DNA of 64,000 bases from Enterobacter sp. EA-1 (GCA_002886105.1 CP025776.1:1550001-1614000), one strand, 5' to 3'; positions 1 through 11,760 are shown, counted from the first letter of the stretch. The notes: generated by a model from the letters alone, not told the origin. A program made the numbers and translations.

Positions 1-78
1 TGATAAGTTTCTCTGTGCCTTAGCTCTCACTTTTTTCTCCTCCCATTGGCTAAATGTAAAAAATTGGTTAAGACTGTT

Positions 79-95
79 ATCAGGTCAGACCACTT
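79..95. promoter_or_regulatory. FadR-like operator upstream of fadI
   Basis: The 17 bases atcaggtcagaccactt resemble the FadR operator core (GGTCNGACC) and contain an exact GGTCAGACC palindrome-like centre. The site lies about 30 bases before the fadI start, where FadR repression of fadIJ is established in E. coli. Fatty acyl-CoA would release FadR and open the operon. No experiment is implied; the call rests on motif and position. Confidence 0.6.
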
Positions 96-125
96 TGCGC
101 ATTACGCTGTTAACAGGGGAGTGTT

Positions 126-1424
126 ATGAGTCAGGCATTACCGCTTGTTACCCGTCAGGGTGACCGCATTGCCATTGTCAGTGGGTTACGAACACCTTTC
201 GCCCGTCAGGCGACCGTGTTTCACGGTGTACCGGCTATTGATCTGGGAAAATGGTAGTGGGAGATGCTGGCGCGCAGCGAAATTCCCCCCGATGTGATTG
301 GAGCAACTGGTTTTTGGCCGGGTCGTTCAGATGCCGGAAGCGCCCAATATCGCCCGCGAGATCGTGCTCGGCACTGGCATGAACGTCCACACTGATGCCT
401 ACAGCGTCAGCCGCGCCTGCGCCACCAGTTTTCAGGCCGTGGCGAATGTCACCGAGTTTGCTGGCGGGCACTATTCGCGCCGGGATCGCCGGTGGTGCAG
501 ATTCTTCTTCCGTCCTGCCTATTGGCGTCAGCAAAACCGGCGCGCACGCTGGTGGATGCCAATAAAGCCCGTACGCTTGGGCAAAACTGAAACTTTTTCT
601 CGTCTTCGCCTGCGCGATTTATTGCCGGTGCCACCGGCTGTTGCGGAGTATTCCACCGGTCTGCGCATGGGGGGATACTGCCGAGCAGATGGCTAAAACC
701 TACGCGATTACCCGTGAACAGCAGGATGCGCTGGCGCATCGCTCGCACCAGCTTGCCGCTCAGGCTTGGTCAGAAGGCAAACTGGCCGATGAGGTAATGA
801 CGGCATACGCGCCGCCGTTTCGCGAACCCGTCGGGCAGGACAATAACGTGCGTACCCAGTCCAGCCTTGCCGATTATGCAAAGCTGCGTCCGGCGTTTGA
901 TCGGCGGCATGGCACGGTGACGGCGGCAAACAGCACCGTTAACCGATGGCGCAGCTGCGGTGATCCTGATGACCGAATCCCGCGCAAAGAGCTGGGCTTA
1001 ACCCCGTTGGGTTATCTGCGTAGCTATGCATTTACCGCCATTGCCGTGCAGCAGGACATGTTACTGGGCCCGGCATGGGCGACGCCGCTGGCGCTGGAGA
1101 GCCGGGCTGACAATGGCGGATTTAACGTTGCTTGATATGCACGAAGCCTTTGCCGCTCAAACCCTGAGCAATCTGAAGCTGATGGCCAGCGATCGGTTTG
1201 CCCGCGAAGTGCTTGGGCGCTCGCAGGCGACAGGTGAAGTGGACGACAGCAAATTTAACGTGCTGGGCGGCTCTATTGCGTACGGGCATCCGTTCGCCGC
1301 CACCGGTGCGAGGATGATCACCCAAACACTGCATGAACTGCGCCGACGCGGCGGCGGTTTTGGTCTGGTGACCGCCTGCGCAGCAGGTGGGCTGGGTGCG
1401 GCCATGGTTCTGGAGGCTGAATAA
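126..1424 (+). CDS. fadI: 3-ketoacyl-CoA thiolase FadI (frame broken)
   Basis: Thiolase of the anaerobic fatty acid beta-oxidation complex; it cleaves 3-ketoacyl-CoA to acetyl-CoA and a shortened acyl-CoA, partnered with FadJ. The N-terminus reads [13 protein letters not shown] after a GGGGAGTG leader. The nucleophile region [14 protein letters not shown] lies near 397-440, and the C-terminal thiolase block [14 protein letters not shown] and [13 protein letters not shown] is intact. The span matches about 436 residues. The frame shifts repeatedly, for example near 250-265, where a base is missing in the aaaatgg run, near 300, at 455-600 and at 660-670, but family sequence continues in another frame each time. 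The stop overlaps the fadJ start by one base, so the two are cotranscribed. Confidence 0.93.
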
Positions 1425-3565
1425 TGACATTCACATCCGCATTCACGCTCAGCGTGCGCCCGGACAATGTGGCGGTTGTCACCATTGATGTTCCGGACGA
1501 AAAGATGAACACGCTGAAAGCGGAGTTTGGTGCTGAAGTGCGCGCCATCTTAAAGCAGATCCGCGATAACAAATCGTTGCGGGGCGTCGTTTTTATCTCC
1601 GCCAAGCCGGATAACTTTATCGCCGGGGCGGACATCAACATGATTGCCCGCTGTAAGAGCGCAAAAGAAGCGGAAGATCTTGCCCGTCAGGGGCAGCAGG
1701 TGATGGCGGAAATCCACGCGCTACCCATTCCGGTGATTGCCGCTATTCATGGTGCTTGTCTGGGGGCGGCCTTGAACTGGCGCTGGCGTGCCATCGTCGT
1801 ATCTGTAGCGATGACGATAAAACGGTGCTGGGTCTGCCGGAAGTCCAGCTTGGCCTGTTACTCCGGCTCCGGTGGCACACAACGTTTGCCGCGGCTGGTG
1901 GGGGTGAGTACTGCGCTGGAGATGATCCTGACCGGTAAGCAGCTTCGTCCGCGCCAGAGGGCGTTAAAGACCGGACTGGTGGACGATGTTGTTCCCCGCT
2001 CGATTTTGCTGGATGCCGCAGCGGAACTGGCAACGCAGGGGCGTCCTGCCAGTCACCGCTTACCGGTTCGCGAGCGTATTCTCGCCGGGCCGCTCGGCCG
2101 CACCTTGTTATTTCGCATAGTGGCGAAGAAAACGGCACAAAAACGCAGGGGAACTATCCTGCTGCACCGCGTATTTTATCGGTGATTGAGAACGGGCTGA
2201 CGCACGGGCGCAGTAGCGGTTATGACGCCGAAGCGCGCGCTTTTGGCCAACTGGCGATGACGCCGCAATCTCAGGCGCTGCGGCATCTGTTCTTTGCCAG
2301 CACCGAGGTGAAAAAAGATCCCGGCAGTGCGGTTGAACCGGGGCCGTTAAGTACCATCGGCGTGTTAGGCGGCGGGTTGATGGGCGGCGGCATCGCTTAT
2401 GTGACTGCCAGCAAAGGGAGATTGCCGGTACGCATTAAGGATATCAACGCGAACGGCATTAACCACGCGCTGAAATACAGCTGGCAAGAGCTGGATAAAA
2501 AAGTCCGGCGTCGCTATCTCAAACCCGCGGAACGTGACAGCCAGATGGCGAAGATTTCTGGTTCGCTGGATTACCGCGGTTTTGCCCATCGCGATCTGGT
2601 GATTGGAAGCCGTGTTTGGAAGACCCGGCGCTGGAAACAACAAATGGTGCGGGAGGTTGAGGACAATTGTGCTCTACACACTATTTTTGCATCCAATACC
2701 TCTTCTATACCGATTGGCGATATTGCAGCGCAGGCGCAGCGCCCGCAGAAGGTTATCGGATTACATTTTTTCCAGCCCGGTGGAAAAATGCCGTTGGTGG
2801 AAGTAATTCCCCATGCCGGAACCGATGAACAGACCATTGCCACTACCGTTAAGCTGGCGAAGAAACAAGGGAAAACGCCGATTGTGGTGGCAGATAAAGC
2901 CGGGTTCTACGTTAACCGCATTCTTGCCCCCTATATTAGCGAAGCTATGCGTCTGCTCAGCGAAGGGGAGCGCATTGAGACGATAGATCAGGCGCTGGTG
3001 AAGTTTGGTTTTCCGGTCGGGCCGATTCAACTGTTGGACGAGGTTGGTATTGATACCGGAACGAAAATTATCCCGGTGCTGGAAGCGGCCTATGGAGAAC
3101 GATTTAGCGCCCCTGCAAGTGTTGTCAGCGCAATTTTGAACGACGATCGCAAAGGCAGAAAAAAATGCCCGCGGTTTCTATCTTTACCCGGTGAAAGGGC
3201 GTAAAAGCAAAAAACAACCTGATCCGGCGATCTACCGCTTAATCGGCGCCTCTGGCAACGGCACATTGCCCGCAGAACAGATAGCGGAACGCTGCGTCAT
3301 GTTGATGCTTAATGAAGCAGCGCGCTGCTTTGATGAGCAGGTGATCCGCAGCCCGCGCGATGGCGATATCGGCGCCGTGTTTGGCATCGGTTTCCCTCCG
3401 TTTTTGGGCGGGCCATTCCATTATATGGACCGGCTCGGCGCACGGGATGTGGTGGTGGCGTTACAGCGGCTGGAGATGCAATACGGGCCACGTTTTCGCC
3501 CCTGTGAAAGATTGTTACGGATGACGGAGCAGGGCGAGACTTTTTGGTCCGGCAAAAGAAACTGA
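1424..3565 (+). CDS. fadJ: FadJ, anaerobic fatty acid oxidation multifunctional enzyme (frame broken)
   Basis: Enoyl-CoA hydratase/isomerase at the N-terminus and 3-hydroxyacyl-CoA dehydrogenase at the C-terminus; it converts enoyl-CoA to 3-ketoacyl-CoA for FadI. Hydratase signatures seen are [16 protein letters not shown] near 1600-1645 and [10 protein letters not shown] near 1740-1770. The NAD-binding glycine motif [17 protein letters not shown] lies at 2360-2410, and the HAD signatures [14 protein letters not shown] and VNRILAPYI follow. Length fits about 714 residues. Frames change near 1770, 1860, 1955, 2140, 2610, 3160 and elsewhere; I read these as base-call indels because both domains are otherwise complete. 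Confidence 0.93.
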
Positions 3566-3788
3566 TTCTGTAAAGTAAGGTCTAAATATTTAAATCTGTT
3601 ATTGCTCATGGCGTTTGCGGTTATTTTGTAAACAATGATTGACTACACTTACGCCATTGAGGGTAAAAAACAGCGTTTCATTCAGAGAATGAATCAGGCA
3701 CAATGCCCGGCCATTGATATTTCCCGTCGTTGCGAAAGGGTTTCGCAGTGGAACTATTAATGATTCTGGTTAACAAAAGCGGTGCAAT

Positions 3789-4275
3789 ATGCAAGTTTTT
3801 ATCATGCGTCACGGCGACGCTGCCCTCGATGCAGCCAGTGACTCGGTTCGTCCCTTAACCCCTTGTGGCTGCGACGAATCCCGTCTGATGGCAACATGGT
3901 TGAAAGGTCAAAAGTGGATGTTGAACGTGTTCTGGTCAGCCCTTTTTTACGTGCTGAACAGACGCTGAAAATGGTGGGGAGTGTGTAAACCTGCCTGACA
4001 ACGTGGATGTCCTGCCGGAACTGACGCCTTGTGGCGACATTGGTCTTGTTAGCGCTTATCTCCGGTGCGCTGGCGAACGAAGGTCTCTCCTCTGTGCTGG
4101 TGATCTCTCACCTGCCGCTGGTGGGCTACCTCGGGTGTCCGAGCTCTGCCCGGGTGAAGCACCGCCGATGTTTACCACGTCCGCTATCGCCTGCGTTACG
4201 CTTGACGAGAACGGTAAAGGTACCTTTGACTGGCAAATGAGTCCCTGCAACCTGAAGATGCGTAAAGCTATCTGA
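3789..4275 (+). CDS. sixA: Phosphohistidine phosphatase SixA (frame broken)
   Basis: Small histidine phosphatase that dephosphorylates phosphohistidine on signalling proteins (ArcB HPt domain, and NPr of the nitrogen PTS in E. coli). It starts MQVFIMRHGDAA, with the catalytic RHG motif at residues 7-9. A second phosphatase histidine lies in VLVISHLPLVGYL near 4100-4130, and it ends ATVTLDENG-like then QMSPCNLKMRKAI. About 161 residues expected. Frameshifts occur near 3905, 3985, 4065 and 4135. It stands alone after fadJ, with a 223-base gap upstream that holds no gene I can see. Confidence 0.9.
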
Positions 4276-4295
4276 TTCGCCGGACCATGAGTATT

Positions 4296-4320
4296 CAAGA
4301 GCCGCATTGTGCGGCTCTTG
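4296..4320. terminator. Hairpin terminator between sixA and smrB
   Basis: Perfect 11-base stem CAAGAGCCGCA / TGCGGCTCTTG with a 3-base loop. It sits 20 bases after the sixA stop and just beyond the convergent smrB stop, so it can serve both genes. The T-tract on the plus strand is weak. Confidence 0.7.
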
Positions 4321-4332
4321 TCGTTTCTGGCC

Positions 4333-4885
4333 TCAGGGAAGTTCAGGCGGCTGCCACTCTTCCACTTCAATCAGCACCGGAGGATGGCGGCATCGCCACC
4401 ATACTCTTTCGGCGCCTGGTGAAACGCCATCACATGCGGATGCTGCGCCAGCCACAGCGGCGTTTGTTGCTTGAGAATATGTTTGCCGTGACCGTGCATC
4501 ACACACGCGCAAAATACATGTTCGCGGCGGCAGGCGGCAATCAGCGCCCCCAGTTCCTGCTTCGCCTGCTGCTGGGTTAAGCCGTGCAGATCGAGAAACA
4601 GCTCCGGTGAATAATCGCCCCGGCGGATCTTCTTCAGCTCAAAATGGCTGACATCTTCGCGCACATATTTCACCGGGCCTTCGGTGTTCAGCAGCGGCTG
4701 AAACTCATCGGAAAAGTAATGGCTATTATCAGCCTGCTCCTGAAGCAGCCTTTTCACCGGCACTTCGCTTACCTTCTTGCGCGCCGGGCGGTGTATCACG
4801 GTGTCCTGCTTGAGCTGACGTGTCCCGGTCATCAGCTGTCGGAACAGCGTCTGTTCCTCCTCGCTAAGCGATGGTTTCTTTTCAT
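4333..4885 (-). CDS. smrB: Ribosome rescue factor SmrB (Smr-domain endonuclease)
   Basis: Smr-domain protein; in E. coli SmrB is recruited to collided ribosomes and cuts the mRNA. The core [18 protein letters not shown] (DLHG motif) and [14 protein letters not shown] (HGHGK motif) are plain, followed by [20 protein letters not shown]. The C-terminus continues as an [11 protein letters not shown]-like tail after a shift near 4385. The family starts MKKK; here ATG at 4885 followed by AAAAGAAA is short one A, so the open frame instead appears to begin at ATG 4898 (MRCTDEKK). I prefer 4885. It is divergent from prmB. Confidence 0.88.
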
Positions 4886-5052
4886 CTGTACATCTCATCT
4901 CTTCTTTCCCTCAGTGTACCCGACTCACTGCGGCTGCGGTGTAGCAAAATGCATTTTTACCCCCGCACAGCGCGAGACGATGCTGATTTATCGCCGTCTT
5001 CATGGCAAACTAGCCGCCGAATTTAATGCGAGCATGGGCCTCGGGGGATACT

Positions 5053-5989
5053 ATGGATAAAATTTTCGTTGAAGAAGCAGTGAATGAGCTGCACACCATT
5101 CAGGACATGCTGCGCTGGTCGGTCAGCCGGTTTAGCGCCGCCAATATCTGGTACGGTCACGGCACGGATAACCCGTGGGATGAAGCGGTGCAACTGGTGC
5201 TGCCGACCCTCTATTTACCGCTGGATATTCCGGAAGATATGCGCAATGCGCGCCTGACCTCCAGCGAGCGTCACCGCATTGTTGAGCGCGTTATCCGCCG
5301 CGTTAACGAGCGCATTCCGGTGGCCTATCTGACCAATAAGGCCCCGGTTCTGCGGCCACGAATTCTATGTCGATGAGCGCGTACTGGTGCCGCGTTCGCC
5401 CATCGGCGAGCTGATCAACAACCATTTTGCCGGGCTGGTTCATGCGCAACCGCAGCATATTCTTGATATGTGCACCGGCAGCGGCTGTATTGCTATCGCC
5501 TGTGCTTACGCCTTCCCGGAAGCGGGGAAGTGGACGCCGTGGACATCTCCACGGATGCGCTGGCGGTCACCGAGCACAATATTGAAGAGCATGGCCTGAT
5601 TCATCACGTTACGCCGATCCGCTCTGACGTGTTCCGCGAGCTGCCGAAAGTCCAGTACGATCTGATTGTGACTAACCCGCCTTACGTGGATGAAGAGGAT
5701 ATGTCTGACCTGCCGTCAGAATATCGCCACGAGCCAGAACTGGGCCTCGGGCGTCCGGTAGCGATGGTCTGAAACTGACGCGCCGCATCCGGCGGGTGCG
5801 CCGGATTATCTCTCCGATAATGGCATCCTGATTTGTGAAGTGGGTAACAGCATGGTACATCTGATTGAACAATATCCGGATGTGCCGTTTACCCGGCTGG
5901 AGTTTGATAACGGCGGGGACGGCGTCTTTATGCTGACCAAAGCGCAACTCATCGCCGCGCAGGAACATTTCAGCATTTATAAAGATTAA
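5053..5989 (+). CDS. prmB: PrmB, uL3 protein-glutamine N5-methyltransferase (frame broken)
   Basis: SAM-dependent methyltransferase that methylates a glutamine of ribosomal protein uL3. It starts [21 protein letters not shown] motif I is [20 protein letters not shown] near 5460-5520, and the catalytic NPPY tetrad lies in [16 protein letters not shown] near 5660-5700. It ends [12 protein letters not shown]. About 310 residues. Shifts occur near 5345, 5530 and 5745; the last is a CCTCGGG where conserved ELGLASG needs CCTGG. It is the first gene of a tight run into aroC (40-base gap). Confidence 0.93.
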
Positions 5990-6028
5990 ACGACGCTCAA
6001 CAACACAAACAACGACAACGGAGCCGTG

Positions 6029-7118
6029 ATGGCAGGAAACACAATTGGACAACTCTTTCGCGTAACCACCTTCGGCGAATCGCACGGCCCCGGCGCTGGG
6101 CTGTATCGTTGATGGGGTGCCACCGGGCATTCCGCTGACCGAAGCGGATTTGCAGCACGATCTGGACAGACGCCGTCCGGGGACATCGCGCTACACCACG
6201 CAACGCCGTGAGCCGGACCCGGTGAAAATTCTCTCCGGTGTGTTTGAAGGCGTGACCACCGGCACCAGCATTGGTTTGTTGATTGAAAACACTGACCAGC
6301 GTTCGCAGGATTACGGCGCGATTAAAGATCTGTTCCGTCCGGGGCATGCCGATTACACCTACGAACAAAAATATGGCGTGCGTGATTACCGCGGCGGCGG
6401 CCGTTCCTCGGCCCGTGAAACCGCCATGCGCGTTGCCGCTGGTGCGATTGCTAAGAAATATCTGGCGCAGAAGTTCGGCATTGTTATCCGCGGGTGTCTG
6501 ACCCAGATGGGTGACATTCCGCTGGCGATCGAAGACTGGGATCAGGTTGAGCAGAACCCCTTCTTCTGCCCGGAACCGGGCAAGATCGACGCACTGGATG
6601 AACTGATGCGCGGCCTGAAGAAAGAGGGCGACTCTATCGGCGCGAAAGTGACGGTGGTGGCGGACGGCGTTCCGGCAGGCCCGGGCGAACCGGTGTTCGA
6701 TCGTCTGGATGCGGATATCGCCCACGCGCTGATGAGCATTAACGCGGTCAAAGGCGTTGAAATCGGCGACGGTTTTGAGGTGGTGAAGCTGCGCGGCAGC
6801 GAAAACCGTGACGAAATCACCAAACAGGGCTTCCAGAGCAACCATGCAGGCGGCATCCCACGGGCGGCATCAGCAGCGGCCAGCAAATTATCGCCAATAT
6901 CGCGCTGAAACCGACATCCAGCATTACTGTACCGGGGCGTACCATCAACCGTTTTGGCGACGAAGTGGAGATGATCACCAAAGGTCGCCACGATCCCCTG
7001 CGTTGGCATTCGCGCAGTGCCGATCGCGGAAGCGATGCTGGCCATTGTGCTGATGGATCACTTCCTGCGCCAGCGCGCGCAGAACGCCGATGTCACGACC
7101 GATATTCCACGCTGGTAA
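6029..7118 (+). CDS. aroC: Chorismate synthase AroC (frame broken)
   Basis: Final shikimate-pathway enzyme; it makes chorismate from 5-enolpyruvylshikimate 3-phosphate using reduced FMN. It starts [20 protein letters not shown], the first family signature. [19 protein letters not shown] lies at about 6390-6440 and is the FMN/phosphate-binding signature. The C-terminus [11 protein letters not shown] is at 7085-7115. About 361 residues. The frame shifts near 6095, 6855 and 7000-7015. A GGAG ribosome site lies 5 bases before the ATG. It is followed after 3 bases by mepA. Confidence 0.95.
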
Positions 7119-7121
7119 ACA

Positions 7122-7944
7122 ATGAACAACACGGCAATTGCGCTGTTTGCGCTGCTGATAAGCGCCGCCGCGACGCAGGCAACCCCCCGGCAAAAGCTGA
7201 CTCACCCCGTTGCCGGTAGCCCACAGTCTATTGGCGCATTCGCCAATGGCTGCATTGTCGGCGCGCAGGAATTGCCGCTGCAGGCGGATAATTATCAGGT
7301 GATGCGTACCGATCAGCGCCGCTATTTCGGCCACCCTGATCTGGTGTTGTTTATTCAGCGCCTGAGTAACCAGTGCACAATCTGGGAATGGGGACGGTGC
7401 TGGTCGGCGACATGGGGATGCCTGCCGGTGGGCGTTTTAACGGCGGCCACGCCAGCCATCAATCTGGCACCGGATGTAGATATCTTCCTGCAACTGCCGA
7501 AAGCGCGCTGGAGTACCGCGCAACTGCTGAAACCGCAGGCGCTGGATCTGGTCTCCCGCGATGGTAAGCAGGTGGTGCCTGAGCTCTGGAAGCCGGAAAT
7601 CAGCAGCATGATCAAACTGGCGGCGCAGGATAACGACGTGACGCGTATCTTCGTGAACCCGGCTATCAAGCAGCAACTCTACTGGACGCGGGCACGGACC
7701 GCGACTGGCTGCGGAAAGTGCGCCCGTGGTTCCAGCACCGTGCGCATATGCATGTGCGCCTGCGCTGCCCGGCAGACAGCCTCGAGTGTGAAGATCAGCC
7801 GCTGCCGCCGCCCGGCGATGGATGTGGCGCAGAATTGCAAAGTTGGTTCGAACCGGCGAAACCCAGCAGCACCACGCCTGAGAAAAGACGCCGCCGCCTT
7901 TGCCGCCGTCTTGCCGGGCTCTACTGGATGAGCACGCATTGTAA
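7122..7944 (+). CDS. mepA: Murein DD-endopeptidase MepA (frame broken)
   Basis: Periplasmic LAS-family zinc endopeptidase that cuts D-Ala-mDAP cross-links in peptidoglycan. A signal peptide is visible: [20 protein letters not shown] then TP. Zinc-site motifs are [15 protein letters not shown] (H and D ligands) near 7440-7490 and the [11 protein letters not shown] histidine block near 7740-7765. Ends LLDEHAL. About 274 residues. Shifts occur near 7370, 7465, 7680 and 7880. Its stop overlaps the yfcA start by one base. Confidence 0.93.
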
Positions 7945-8753
7945 TGGAAACTTTTCAACAACTGTTTATGGTGTCACCGCTGGTCATGGTGGCGCTTTTT
8001 TTGTCGCCTTGCTGGCCGGGTTTATTGATGCGCTGGCGGGGGCGGTGGGCTGTTAACGGTGCCCGCGCTGCTGGCGGCGGGGATGTCTCCGGCACAGGCG
8101 CTGGCGACGAATAAATTGCAGGCCTGCGGCGGTTCGATCTCCGCCACGCTCTATTTTATTCGCCGCAAAGTGGTGAACATTGCCGATCAGAAACTCAATA
8201 TTCTGATGACCTTTATCGGTTCCACGACCGGGGCGTTGTTGGTACAACACGTGCAGTCCGATGTGCTGCGCCAGATCCTGCCGGTGCTGGTTATCTGTAT
8301 TGGTCTTTACTTTCTGCTGATGCCAAAACTGGGCGAAGACGATCGTCAGCGTCGTCTGTACGGCCTGCCTTTTGCGCTGGTGGCTGGCGGTTGTGTTGGG
8401 TTCTATGATGGCTTTTTTCGGCCCGGGCGCCGGTTCTTTTATGCGCTGGCCTTTGTCACCTGGCGGGGTACAACCCTGGCGAAGTCCACCGCGCATGCCA
8501 AAGTGCTGAACGCGACCTCCAATATCGGCGGGCTGCTGCTGTTTATTATTGGCGGCAAAGTGGTGTGGGTTACCGGTTTTGTGATGCTGGCCGGGCAATT
8601 TCTCGGCGCGCGCATGGGCTCGCGTCTGGTGCTCAGTAAAGGGCAAACGCTCATTCGCCCGATGATTGTGATTGTCTCGGCGGTGATGAGCGCAAAACTT
8701 CTCTATGACAGTCACGGCCGGAGATCCTCCAGTTTCTGGGGGTGAACGTATGA
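7944..8753 (+). CDS. yfcA: TauE/SafE-family membrane protein YfcA (frame broken)
   Basis: Predicted inner-membrane transporter or exporter of the TauE/SafE (DUF81) type; substrate unknown. It starts [20 protein letters not shown] and has about seven hydrophobic segments. The family-typical [11 protein letters not shown] glycine block is near 8020-8050 and GFYDGFFGPG near 8400-8430, both crossed by frameshifts in G-rich runs. Ends [10 protein letters not shown]. About 269 residues. The TGA at 8751 overlaps the epmC ATG at 8750, implying translational coupling. Confidence 0.88.
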
Positions 8754-9292
8754 CCCATCACTACCAACAGTTGATTGATATTTTTTGATAGCTGCTTTGC
8801 AGACGATTTTAATACCCGTCTGATTAAAGGCGACGACGAACCGATCTATCTTCCTGCAGACGCGGATGCGCCTTACAACCGCATCGTCTTTGCCCACGGT
8901 TTTACGCCAGCGCGCTGCATGAGATTTCGCACTGGTGCATTGCCGGTGCAGAGCGCCGCAAGTTGGTGGATTTCGGTTACTGGTACTGCCCGGATGGCCG
9001 CGATGCGGCGACTCAGGGAGCAGTTCGAAGATGTTGAAGTGAAACCCCGGTGCGTTTGACTGGTTGTTTTGCGTGGCGGCGGGCTTTCCGTTTAACGTCA
9101 GTTGCGACAACCTCGAAGGGGATTTTGAACCGGATCGTATTGTTTTTTCAGCGCCGCGTCCACGCGCAGGTGATGACCTATCTGGAACAGGGCATTCCTG
9201 CCCGCCCGGCGCGGTTTATCAACGCATTGCAGGACTATTATCAGACGCCGCCTTTTGCGGCAGAACAGTTCCCGTGGCCTGAAGACCTGTAA
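8750..9292 (+). CDS. epmC: EF-P hydroxylase EpmC (frame broken)
   Basis: Completes EF-P post-translational modification by hydroxylating the beta-lysyl-lysine made by EpmA and EpmB. It starts [12 protein letters not shown]; a T-run indel near 8785 puts a false TGA there. The metal-binding HEISHW histidines lie near 8920-8940 and [20 protein letters not shown] near 9070-9130. Ends [11 protein letters not shown]. About 182 residues expected. More shifts occur near 8900, 9015 and 9150. It is translationally coupled to yfcA and followed by yfcL after 28 bases. Confidence 0.9.
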
Positions 9293-9320
9293 GGCCATGT
9301 TTTCCAAAAGAGGAAGAGAG

Positions 9321-9600
9321 ATGATCGCGGAGTTAGAATCACGCATTCTGGCGTTAATTGACAATATGGTGGAAAGCGCCAGTGATGATGAGCTGTTTGC
9401 TGGCGGTTATCTGCGCGGGCATTTGACGCTGGCGGTGGCCGATCTCGAAAGCGGTGAGGACCACTCGCACGAAGCGGTGTACGCCAAAGTGACCCACAGT
9501 GTGGGAAACCGCCATTCAGGCGGGCGAACTTTCGCCACGCGATCAGGCGCTGGTGCTTGGCATGTGGGAAAACCTCTATCAGCAGGCGAAAGCGCACTAA
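9321..9600 (+). CDS. yfcL: YfcL family protein of unknown function
   Basis: Small conserved enterobacterial protein of about 92 residues with no known activity. It starts [17 protein letters not shown] after AGGAAGAGAG, a good ribosome site. An acidic helix-rich N-terminus is followed by [24 protein letters not shown]. Near 9505 one extra base shifts the frame, and the expected C-terminus ([20 protein letters not shown]-like, then AKAH) is in the next frame, stopping at 9598-9600. Confidence 0.85.
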
Positions 9601-9622
9601 GTCTGTCTGACCCGGTGGCGGC

Positions 9623-9656
9623 GTTGCCTGATGGCGGCTCCGCCTCATCCGGCAAC
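9623..9656. repeat. REP-like palindrome between yfcL and mnmC
   Basis: Imperfect inverted repeat GTTGCC...GGCAAC with inner GATG/CATC and GGC/GCC pairing, the layout of enterobacterial REP elements. It lies in the short gap between convergent yfcL and mnmC, a usual REP position, where it can act as a transcript end or stabiliser. Confidence 0.55.
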
Positions 9657-9659
9657 CTC

Positions 9660-11666
9660 TTATTTTACTGCTTTACCCTTCAATAACTTTCTCACCCATA
9701 ACCGGTTCGGATTCATTGCCGCCAGCGTGTCGCCATCCAGCGGGATCGGCTCATCGCTCATCTGCGATGCCGGGGATTTCCGCCGCCAGCGGGGCGCTGC
9801 ATAAACCGCGCGATCCGAGAGCACCTAACATAAACAACCCGTCATACACGGGCGCGCTGACGGCGTTTTCCGGCGCTTCGGCAAGTTGTGCATAGACGGC
9901 CAGCGTGGCGTCGTAATCAGCAACGTTGCCGACCATCGGCAAGTGATCACGCGTGGCGCAACGCACGCCGCAACGGGCTTCTCCGCCGTTGACGTCCACC
10001 TCTTGTGCCCACGGAGCCTGCGGGAAGCAGTCCAGCAAGCGCTGGCGATTTTGCTGTTGATCCGCTTCGCTATACGCAGCCTGCGCCTGCCCGCGATGGT
10101 AACTGGCACCGATGCAGTGATGATGATTAAGCGGGTTTTGCGGCGTCAGATAACCGTCGTAACAGAGCACTGGCGCAATTGCCCAAGTGCAGGCGTGGTC
10201 GGAATATGGCTGACCTGCCCGGCAACCGGATAGACCGGCAGGTGTTCCGTCTGCGCAAACTGGTTGATGCGGTGCCCGTTAGCTAGCACCACCACCGCAT
10301 GTTGCTGTACCTCGCCGTGGCGAAAATGCAGTTGCCAGTCATTACCCGCAGGCGTGAGCTGCTGTACGTCATGTTCGTAGCGCACCTGCAAACCCTGTTC
10401 ACAGGCCAGCGCGATCGCTGCCGCCGTCAATTGAGCCGGGCAGAGCCAGCCGCCAGCCGGATAGGTGATGCCGCCACAGCCGGTGTCAACGCCGGTCAGT
10501 GTTTGAACGGTTAACGCATCAACACTGTGAGCCAGCGTACCCGGTAGATCCAGCGTCAGCATCTGATCTATTTTCTGCTGGCTTTTCTCATCCCAGCCCA
10601 GTTGCGTTACACCGCACCACTGGTGGTCAAACGTGACCGGCAGAGCATCGTAAAGTCGGCGAGCAAAGGTAAAGGCGGCAGGGAAGAAGTGCGCCAGCGC
10701 CGGATCATGCGCGCTAAGCAGCGGGTAAAGCTGCCCCCCGGCGGTTGCCGGATGCACTTTCTGCCGGAACACTGTCGACGCAGTAGAGCGTCACCTGCCA
10801 GCCACGGCGCAACAACGCCAGCGAGAGCAGGGCGCTGGCTACACCGCCGCCAATCAGTGCCACTTCGCGCGCACGGGCGGCGCTTCGGGCAAACCACGGC
10901 GCTCGGGGCGTGGAGGTAAGCGTCTGTTCCATCACCCCGGTCAGCATTTCGCGCTTACGGCCAAATCCCTTGCGCTTGTGCATGGTAAACCCGGCATCTT
11001 GCAATCCGCGGCGCACAAAACCCGCAGACGTGAATGTCGCCAGCGTGCCGCCACCGGTCTGGCGAGGCGTGCCATGGCCTGAAACAGTTCCGGGGGTCCA
11101 CATATCCGGGTTTTTCGCCGGAGCGAAACCGTCCAGAACCGTGCATCCACGCGCTGGTTTAACGAATCGTCCAGCTTATCCGTCAGCGCGTTGATATCGC
11201 CGAACCAGAGATCCAGCGTAACGCGCCCCTCATCAAGCAATAAACGGTGGCAGCCCGCAAATGGCAGCGGCCACTGCGCCTGCAACTGCTCCGCCCAGGG
11301 GTCAAGCTCCGGCCAGTGGGCATGGGCTTTTACACAGATCGTTTGCGGTCAGCGGAAATTTTTCAAAACTGATGAAATGTAATCTTTCCGGTGGTAGCGT
11401 CGGGGTGTGCTGCGCGAAAGGCCGCGAACGCCTGCCACAAGGTCAGGAAATTCAGCCCGGTGCCAAATCCGCTCTCCGCCACGATAAACAGCGGGCGGGA
11501 ATGCTCCGGAAAACGCTGTTCAAGCTGGTTGCCGCTGAGAAAAACATAACGCGTCTCTTCCAGCCCGTTATCATTAGAGAAGTAGACATCGTCGAAATCT
11601 CGGGAAACAGGTGTACCCTCAGCGTTGAATTCCGAGGTTGGCGGATTGTATAGCGGTTTGTTTCAC
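9660..11666 (-). CDS. mnmC: MnmC, bifunctional tRNA mnm5s2U34 biosynthesis enzyme (frame broken)
   Basis: Makes 5-methylaminomethyl-2-thiouridine in tRNA: a C-terminal FAD oxidase removes the carboxymethyl group and the N-terminal methyltransferase methylates. It starts at GTG 11664-11666 ([11 protein letters not shown]), as in E. coli. The methyltransferase block [19 protein letters not shown] is near 11430-11480. The FAD Rossmann motif [24 protein letters not shown] is near 10790-10860, and [17 protein letters not shown] near 9930-9975. Ends [15 protein letters not shown]. At least eight shifts occur, including CCGAGG near 11630. About 668 residues. Confidence 0.92.
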
Positions 11667-11741
11667 GTAAGTTACTCGTCCATCAGGCAGTGGCACGATC
11701 TTAACGGTCGTCAAGGAAAGGCGCAAATTTCCTCACAAATT

Positions 11742-11758
11742 GTCTGATCGGACTTGTT
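11742..11758. promoter_or_regulatory. FadR-like activator site of fabB
   Basis: gtctgatcggacttgtt resembles the FadR consensus (TGGTCNGACNTGTT). FadR activates fabB in E. coli from a site just upstream of the FabR site, and the same order is seen here. Confidence 0.55.
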
Positions 11759-11760
11759 CG